Source of the DNA: Verrucomicrobiales bacterium
GTDB taxonomy: Bacteria > Verrucomicrobiota > Verrucomicrobiia > Limisphaerales > UBA1100
DNA: 10,175 bases
Assembly (NCBI GenBank): GCA_002718935.1
Contig: PBFV01000054.1
Span: 6,552-16,726, forward strand
Direction: 5' to 3'
Below the pieces are notes generated by a model. It worked only from the letters and a program-made list of their open reading frames with translations. It searched no databases and was not told where the DNA came from. Within the stretch, counting starts at the first letter, position 1; each line of letters begins with the position of its first letter. Below, one piece after another: positions 6,564-10,175 of the stretch. Both the position numbers and the translations under genes were made by a program.

Positions 6564-6739
6564 TATTAAGGTTTTTCTGAGTGATCAGCGTGATAGCTGT
6601 ATTTCCCCTGAAAACGGGGGATTCGATGTTCGTTGGGTTCGATTCCCCAAACACATTCTGCACTTGCTGAGTGGTAGCCTTATGGGGCTGAGGCGGGAGA
6701 CCTTTTCGGGTTTTTCCGCGGGCAAATTAGGTTTCCGGA
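6564..6739. other. Convergent intergenic region with alternative hairpins
   Basis: This 176-bp gap separates the 3' ends of the PQQ-like and phosphoesterase genes. It holds the paired hairpins at 6604-6648 and a weaker imperfect stem (GCGGGA with TTCCGC, roughly 6693-6720). No T-run follows any of the stems on either strand, so no classical intrinsic terminator can be called. No small gene with a ribosome binding site was found. Confidence 0.5.
6604..6648. repeat. Two mutually exclusive hairpins with a tRNA T-arm-like string
   Basis: GGGGATTCGA (6617-6626) pairs with TCGATTCCCC (6639-6648) at 9 of 10 positions, with a 12-nt loop. The GGGGA at 6617-6621 can instead pair with TCCCC at 6604-6608 around an 8-nt loop. 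The string GGTTCGATTCC (6636-6646) equals the consensus of a tRNA T-loop and stem. No matching acceptor stem, D-arm or CCA was found, so this is not an intact tRNA. Confidence 0.5.
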
Positions 6740-7756
6740 TTATTTCACTCTTTTCATTGGGTAATCCAAATCGAAACGACTGGATGGGGCATTACGAAAT
6801 TTGTTTAGCACAGGGTTATAAGTGTAGACCTTTATCTTGTTCTCGTTTGGTTCAAAGACCATATAGCGGAGCCAAGATTCTCCGCCATTGTTTAAGTGTT
6901 GATAATCACTCAGAACTTGATGAACCTGATTGCCGTGATCGCCGGCGTCTGTGCGAACGGCCTCTCCAGCGTGGTGCCCGCAAAGAACCATGAAGATGTT
7001 CTTGTGCTTCTTGACGAACTTTTGCCACGTCTGCTCACCGGTGTTGCCTTTGGCCTTCACTCCACCCGAGGTATTTCTTGATTTTTTCGGGTTCAGATAG
7101 GCGTGCGTCAGGACAATGACACGGTGGTCAGGGTGCTTAGAGACCACCTGATTCGACCATTCCAACACCTCGTCGCGCGGTTTGCATTCGAGGGAAACAA
7201 TCAGGAATTTCATACCTGCTGCCTCGAAGTGATACCAGGAATTGTCATGGCGCTCCGGATCAAAGGTGCCGCCAAATTCTTGCCGCTTTGCGAATTTCTC
7301 GCGAGGAAAGTAGGTGTTGAAATGCGTGGTCCGGTTAACGCCGATGTTACCGCCATATTTGTTATCTGCCTTCTCAAAACCCATGTCATGGTTTCCCAGG
7401 CACATGCTATAGGGAACCTTCCCGTCCAAGACAGACATTGCTTCCTTTGCGATGGCCCATTCCTCCGGGGCATCCGCCTGCACCAGATCTCCTTCGTGGA
7501 CGAGAAAAGCGATATTGAGTCGCTTCTGGTTGTCACGAACCCAGCGGGTTTGCGCGAAAAAATAACGGCGCAAGTCTCCGTTGCCCCACTTTTTAGAAAG
7601 TTTAAGCCGCGTATCGCAGTAGAATTGGGTGTCAGGCAAAACCGCTAGAGTAAACGATTTGCCTTTTTTGGGAGCCTGTTTCTCCAACGGAATCTTTTCC
7701 GCCGCTGAAGTACCCCCACCCAGCAAACCAATGAAAATTAGAATCAAGGTTTTCAT
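6740..7756 (-). CDS. Exported calcineurin-like metallophosphoesterase
   Basis: The 338-residue product has a signal peptide (about residues 1-19, MKTLILIFIGLLGGGTSAA). The metal-binding motifs of the calcineurin-like phosphoesterase fold occur in order: PDTQ (41-44, the DxH motif with Gln in place of His), HEGDLV with Asp90, GNHD (121-124, in LGNHDMG), THAYL with His218, and CGHHAGE with His261/His262 in place of GHxH. The D-T-Q variant recurs in secreted members of the family from memory. These enzymes hydrolyse phosphomono- or diesters using two metal ions; the substrate cannot be told. The ATG at 7754-7756 is preceded by TAGGA with an 11-nt spacing, a usable Shine-Dalgarno. It is divergent from the acetylesterase gene, and copy B of the shared element lies 32 bp upstream. 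Confidence 0.92.
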   Translation of the reverse strand: MKTLILIFIGLLGGGTSAAEKIPLEKQAPKKGKSFTLAVLPDTQFYCDTRLKLSKKWGNGDLRRYFFAQTRWVRDNQKRLNIAFLVHEGDLVQADAPEEWAIAKEAMSVLDGKVPYSMCLGNHDMGFEKADNKYGGNIGVNRTTHFNTYFPREKFAKRQEFGGTFDPERHDNSWYHFEAAGMKFLIVSLECKPRDEVLEWSNQVVSKHPDHRVIVLTHAYLNPKKSRNTSGGVKAKGNTGEQTWQKFVKKHKNIFMVLCGHHAGEAVRTDAGDHGNQVHQVLSDYQHLNNGGESWLRYMVFEPNENKIKVYTYNPVLNKFRNAPSSRFDLDYPMKRVK

Positions 7757-7915
7757 TGCTGAAAGAATCCTACCTTACGAATCAGACTCAGAGAAGTTCA
7801 TAGTCATGGTTCAAAGTACTCTTGAATGAGACGGCTGCTCAAGGCAACATCCGATCAACGCCCCGCAGCGCAGCCAAGTTGCTGGCAATGCGTAGTGTGA
7901 ATCTAAAAGGATCTA
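7757..7915. promoter_or_regulatory. Divergent intergenic region between phosphoesterase and acetylesterase genes
   Basis: These 159 bp contain the 23-bp element copy B (7789-7811) and, just after it, an inverted repeat TTCAA-7 nt-TTGAA (7810-7826) that could bind a regulator. The Shine-Dalgarno AAAAGGA for the plus-strand gene is at 7905-7911. I see no convincing plus-strand -35/-10 pair. Confidence 0.5.
7789..7811 (-). promoter_or_regulatory. Shared 23-bp promoter-like element, copy B
   Basis: On the plus strand this reads CAGAGAAGTT, CATAG, TCATGGTT, matching copy A in 19 of 23 positions. Its core CATAGTCAT (7799-7807) is repeated exactly in copy C. Read on the minus strand it gives ATGACTATGAACTTCTCTG, placed 32 bp upstream of the phosphoesterase ATG. 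The similar spacing to copy A suggests a promoter or operator serving the minus-strand gene. Confidence 0.5.
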
Positions 7916-9163
7916 ATGATGAAAAATTTGATATTTGGCAGAGCGGCCATTGCTCTCCTGTTTGTTTTAATGACGTTGCCCGGCCATTCTGCGGAGCAGG
8001 CCAAGAAGAAACTGCAGATCTTCATTTTAGCCGGCCAATCCAATATGGTTGGTCATGCTAACCCTCATACCATTGCAACCTTGTATCAATCGGAGGATGC
8101 GAACGACAAGAGGCTTCTTCAAATGGTTTTCAAGAATGGAAACGGTATTACCAAAGATGCACTGAATGAACAACTGGCCCGAGCCAAAAAGATCGATCAA
8201 CTCACCGGCGGTATTTCAAATGAGAAAATCAAGGCGATGAGTGAAGGGCCGGAGAAAAAAGCACTGGAAGCACGGGTGAAGAAGCTTAAGGAGGAGTATG
8301 AGGCTTTCAAAAAGAAGATCCTTTCAGCGTACGTCGTTTCTCATCAAGTTTACATAGCTTCGATTGCAGATGGCAACAAAGGGGCAGGGCCACTGACGAT
8401 TGGCTATGGTGGAAGCCGTGACAAGATTGGTCCGGAATTAAGCTTTGGCTTATCGATGGCGCAAAAAATGGATGCGCCAATCTTGATCATCAAAACCTCC
8501 TGGGGAGGCAAGTCCTTGAATTATAATTTCCGCCCCCCATCGGCAGGGCCTTATACGCCTAATGAAAAGGAAAAGGCCGCAAAGAACGCGGCAGATATTA
8601 GTAAGAATGCGAGCCTCAACTGGAGAATGATGAATGAGGCTGTTCACAATGTGTTGAAGGACCTGAAAAAACATCACCCAAAATATGATGCCAAGGTTGG
8701 CCATGAAATGGCGGGCTTTGTCTGGTTTCAAGGATTCAACGATCAATTTTCCGATGAATTCCGCAATAACTACCGGGACAACATGGTTCATTTTGTGAAG
8801 GACATCCGCAAGGAATATAAGACGCCCAACATGCCATTTGTGATTGGAGTGCTGGGAACGAACATGACCAAGGAGGGCGTCGACAAGAACGCGGTTTCCG
8901 TGGCTCAACGCAAAGCGGCCGCAGCCCCGGAATTCAAAGGCAACGTTGTTTCAGTGGAGAGTTATAAGGTTTATGATTTGGAAGCGCGGAAGGTTTACGA
9001 TAGCGGCTGGGCCAAGCATTTTGCCCAATGGTGTATTGTCGGGAGCGACCGTCCTTACCATTACTTGGGCAGCGGTAAGTTCTTCGTCCGGTTGGGAGAT
9101 GCCTTTGCCGGTGCCATGTATGGCCTGATAGAAAACCAGAAAGATTCGGGCTCTGGGAAGTAG
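7916..9163 (+). CDS. Exported sialate O-acetylesterase-type (SASA / CE6-like) SGNH hydrolase
   Basis: The 415-residue product has a signal peptide (about residues 1-26, ending GHSA). ILAGQSNMVGHA carries the SASA nucleophile block GQSNM (40-44, Ser42). Later blocks fit the family: GYGGSRDKIGPELSFG (163-178), LIIKTSWGGKSLNYNFRPPS (around 190-209), FVWFQGFND in the place of WxQGESD, and DRPYHYLGS near the C-terminus with Asp378 and His382 as the likely acid/base. Members remove acetyl groups from sialic acids or plant polysaccharides (CE6); the substrate here is inferred. A lysine- and glutamate-rich, probably coiled-coil segment at about 100-137 lies between the first two blocks. ATGs at 7916 and 7919 are in frame; AAAGGA has 4- and 7-nt spacing respectively, so 7919 may be the true start. 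The methyltransferase gene follows after 28 bp. Confidence 0.9.
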   Translation: MMKNLIFGRAAIALLFVLMTLPGHSAEQAKKKLQIFILAGQSNMVGHANPHTIATLYQSEDANDKRLLQMVFKNGNGITKDALNEQLARAKKIDQLTGGISNEKIKAMSEGPEKKALEARVKKLKEEYEAFKKKILSAYVVSHQVYIASIADGNKGAGPLTIGYGGSRDKIGPELSFGLSMAQKMDAPILIIKTSWGGKSLNYNFRPPSAGPYTPNEKEKAAKNAADISKNASLNWRMMNEAVHNVLKDLKKHHPKYDAKVGHEMAGFVWFQGFNDQFSDEFRNNYRDNMVHFVKDIRKEYKTPNMPFVIGVLGTNMTKEGVDKNAVSVAQRKAAAAPEFKGNVVSVESYKVYDLEARKVYDSGWAKHFAQWCIVGSDRPYHYLGSGKFFVRLGDAFAGAMYGLIENQKDSGSGK

Positions 9164-9167
9164 CGTT

Positions 9168-9180
9168 GGCCCGCAGGGCC
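9168..9180. repeat. Small G+C hairpin between acetylesterase and methyltransferase genes
   Basis: GGCCC and GGGCC pair perfectly around the 3-nt loop GCA, starting 4 bp after the acetylesterase stop. It has no T-run, so it is not a typical terminator. It might protect the upstream mRNA end or lower expression of the second gene. Confidence 0.35.
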
Positions 9181-9191
9181 GCAGTATCGCC

Positions 9192-9731
9192 ATGTTTCCT
9201 TTCGACGCCATTGCGGTTGGCCTTGCTGTCGCCGTATTAATATCGATCGTCTGGACCAGTTTTCGAGTGGGCATCTCCCCGATGCCAAGTTCTCAAAAAG
9301 CACAAAAGGCGATCATTTCTGCCATTCCGGAAAACACCCATGGCCTCATTATTGACCTTGGCTCTGGTTGGGGAAGCATAGTTTTTCCTCTGGCCCGATC
9401 CTTTCCTTTAGCCACCATTCGCGGCATTGAACTCTCCCTAATACCTTGGGCTTTCTCCCGAGTCAGGGCGTTGCTCTCGAGGCATTCCAATCTAGATATT
9501 CAGCGAGGCAACTTCCAGACGACCTCACTCGATGGGGCTGAAGTAATCGTGTGCTATCTGTTCCCTGAGGGCATGGAATCTTTAAGGGCTAAATTCGAAG
9601 AAGAATTGAAACCTAATACACTTATCGTTTCGAATACATTTCGATTGGCCGGATGGGAGCCCGAAGAAGTCATCACCCTCGATGATATTCACCAAACCCC
9701 CATATATCGCTACCGTGTGCCTGCCAAATAA
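9192..9731 (+). CDS. Membrane-anchored class I SAM-dependent methyltransferase, FAM173-like
   Basis: The 179-residue product begins with one hydrophobic helix (about residues 5-24). It then has a Rossmann methyltransferase core: motif I DLGSGWGS (55-62) for SAM binding, GIELS (78-82, Glu80 the expected ribose-binding acid), SRVRALLSRH, and the region VIVCYLFPEGMESLRAKFEEEL (118-139) followed by IVSNTFRLAGWEP. The short length, N-terminal helix and this last block resemble the FAM173 group, whose eukaryotic members methylate lysines of mitochondrial ATP synthase c subunit and the ADP/ATP carrier; bacterial substrates are unknown and I do not assign one. The frame's ATG at 9192 lacks a clear Shine-Dalgarno, so translation may depend on the acetylesterase gene 28 bp upstream. 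A functional link to carbohydrate breakdown is not evident. Confidence 0.88.
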   Translation: MFPFDAIAVGLAVAVLISIVWTSFRVGISPMPSSQKAQKAIISAIPENTHGLIIDLGSGWGSIVFPLARSFPLATIRGIELSLIPWAFSRVRALLSRHSNLDIQRGNFQTTSLDGAEVIVCYLFPEGMESLRAKFEEELKPNTLIVSNTFRLAGWEPEEVITLDDIHQTPIYRYRVPAK

Positions 9732-9863
9732 TTTAGGTAAATCGGTTCGTGGGTGGAGTAGGAAATATAGTTTCGCTGGCCAGTCTCAATAGGTGATGCC
9801 CCCGGGTTATTAGTTTTTGCTCAAAGGCATCCGCATAGGAATGGCACTTCGGCAAATGCTGAT
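9732..9863. other. Convergent intergenic region
   Basis: This 132-bp gap separates the 3' ends of the methyltransferase and DUF1080 genes. GATGCC (9795-9800) and GGCATC (9826-9831) form 6-bp arms across a 25-nt loop that holds CCCCCGGG and a TTTTT run. It could help bidirectional termination, but the stem is short and the loop long. Nothing else is seen. Confidence 0.3.
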
Positions 9864-10175
9864 TCAGCGCAAGGGACGCACCTTAATGTCCTTGAACCAA
9901 ACCACTTGTCCATGGTTTTGGAATCCTATGCGTCCTTTTCGCGGAAGATCTTTCAAGGCGCTCTTGAACTTATTAGCGGAACCATCTGGATTCTTGCCCG
10001 GAGTATCCCATTTATCTACGTTCACGCTGAAGCACTGTCCTCCGTTGATATGACAGGTAATGATCGGGCCCTTGCAACGAAGGACCAGTTCATTCCATTG
10101 CCCGACGGGTTTGGAGAAGTCCTTAGCCGGAGCTGCTCCGTCATAAAAGGAACCGTTCAACTTGCGGGGCGGCAG
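9864..10175 (-). CDS. DUF1080 (3-keto-disaccharide hydrolase family) protein, C-terminal part
   Basis: The last 103 codons are visible on the minus strand and the frame is open to the right edge, so the N-terminal part is missing. The sequence PPRKLNGSFYDGAAP, QWNELVLRCKGPIITCHINGG, LPRKGRIGFQNHGQ and VVWFKDIKVRPL is the highly conserved end of the DUF1080/PF06439 concanavalin-like (LamG-type) domain. This family includes 3-keto-glucoside hydrolases and many uncharacterised exported proteins of Planctomycetota and Verrucomicrobiota that act on, or bind, carbohydrates. A TTG at 10158-10160 could be read as a start but lies inside the domain and is rejected. The gene converges on the methyltransferase, ending 132 bp from it. 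Confidence 0.9.
   Translation of the reverse strand: MPPRKLNGSFYDGAAPAKDFSKPVGQWNELVLRCKGPIITCHINGGQCFSVNVDKWDTPGKNPDGSANKFKSALKDLPRKGRIGFQNHGQVVWFKDIKVRPLR

Noticed and set aside
6590..6665. An intact tRNA gene
   Set aside because: Only the T-arm-like string fits. The anticodon-like loop is badly placed, and no complementary acceptor ends, D-arm or CCA could be found.
7103..7648. Plus-strand 181-codon frame opposite the metallophosphoesterase
   Set aside because: The minus strand here encodes the complete metal-binding motif set; the plus-strand frame has no ribosome binding site or recognisable domain.
1..10175. CRISPR array, insertion sequence or phage defence genes
   Set aside because: No regularly spaced repeats, transposase, integrase, or nuclease/toxin-type genes were seen on either strand.

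Overview
The window looks like a chromosomal stretch from a PVC-superphylum bacterium, more likely Verrucomicrobiota than Planctomycetota. The evidence is the mix of families typical of that group: a Tat-exported DUF1501 protein, a DUF1080 (3-keto-disaccharide hydrolase family) protein, a PQQ-like beta-propeller with the DWPQFRGPNGNG start, a sialate-O-acetylesterase-type SGNH hydrolase and several small exported esterases. The phylum is an inference from gene content; no marker gene is present.

Layout: positions 1-5107 form one minus-strand run, read from right to left as BD-FAE-like alpha/beta hydrolase, beta-lactamase-fold serine hydrolase, TspO, PL10-like alpha/alpha-barrel pectate lyase, and DUF1501 (cut by the left edge). 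Gaps inside the run are 18-73 bp, so operonic expression is possible. A 121-bp divergent intergenic region (5108-5228) separates this run from a plus-strand PQQ-like propeller gene (5229-6563). That gene converges on a minus-strand metallophosphoesterase (6740-7756) across a 176-bp structured gap. A second divergent region (7757-7915) leads to a plus-strand pair, the SASA-type acetylesterase (7916-9163) and a FAM173-like methyltransferase (9192-9731). The right edge cuts a minus-strand DUF1080 gene.

Taken together, most products have export signals and look like extracytoplasmic carbohydrate-processing enzymes: a possible polyuronate lyase, two structurally unrelated carbohydrate/acyl esterases, a DUF1080 glycoside-acting protein and a phosphoesterase. 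A plausible reading is a saccharolytic locus for an acetylated acidic polysaccharide. No SusC/SusD, sulfatase or dedicated regulator is visible here, so this remains inference.

The main non-coding signals are: a 23-bp element shared (19/23) by the two divergent intergenic regions at nearly the same distance from the minus-strand start codon, with a weaker third copy before the lyase gene; a hairpin that buries the ribosome binding site of the PQQ-like gene; two mutually exclusive hairpins carrying a tRNA T-arm-like string at 6604-6648; and a sharp G+C drop at about 2446, inside the minus-strand run. No CRISPR array, insertion sequence, rRNA or intact tRNA was seen.
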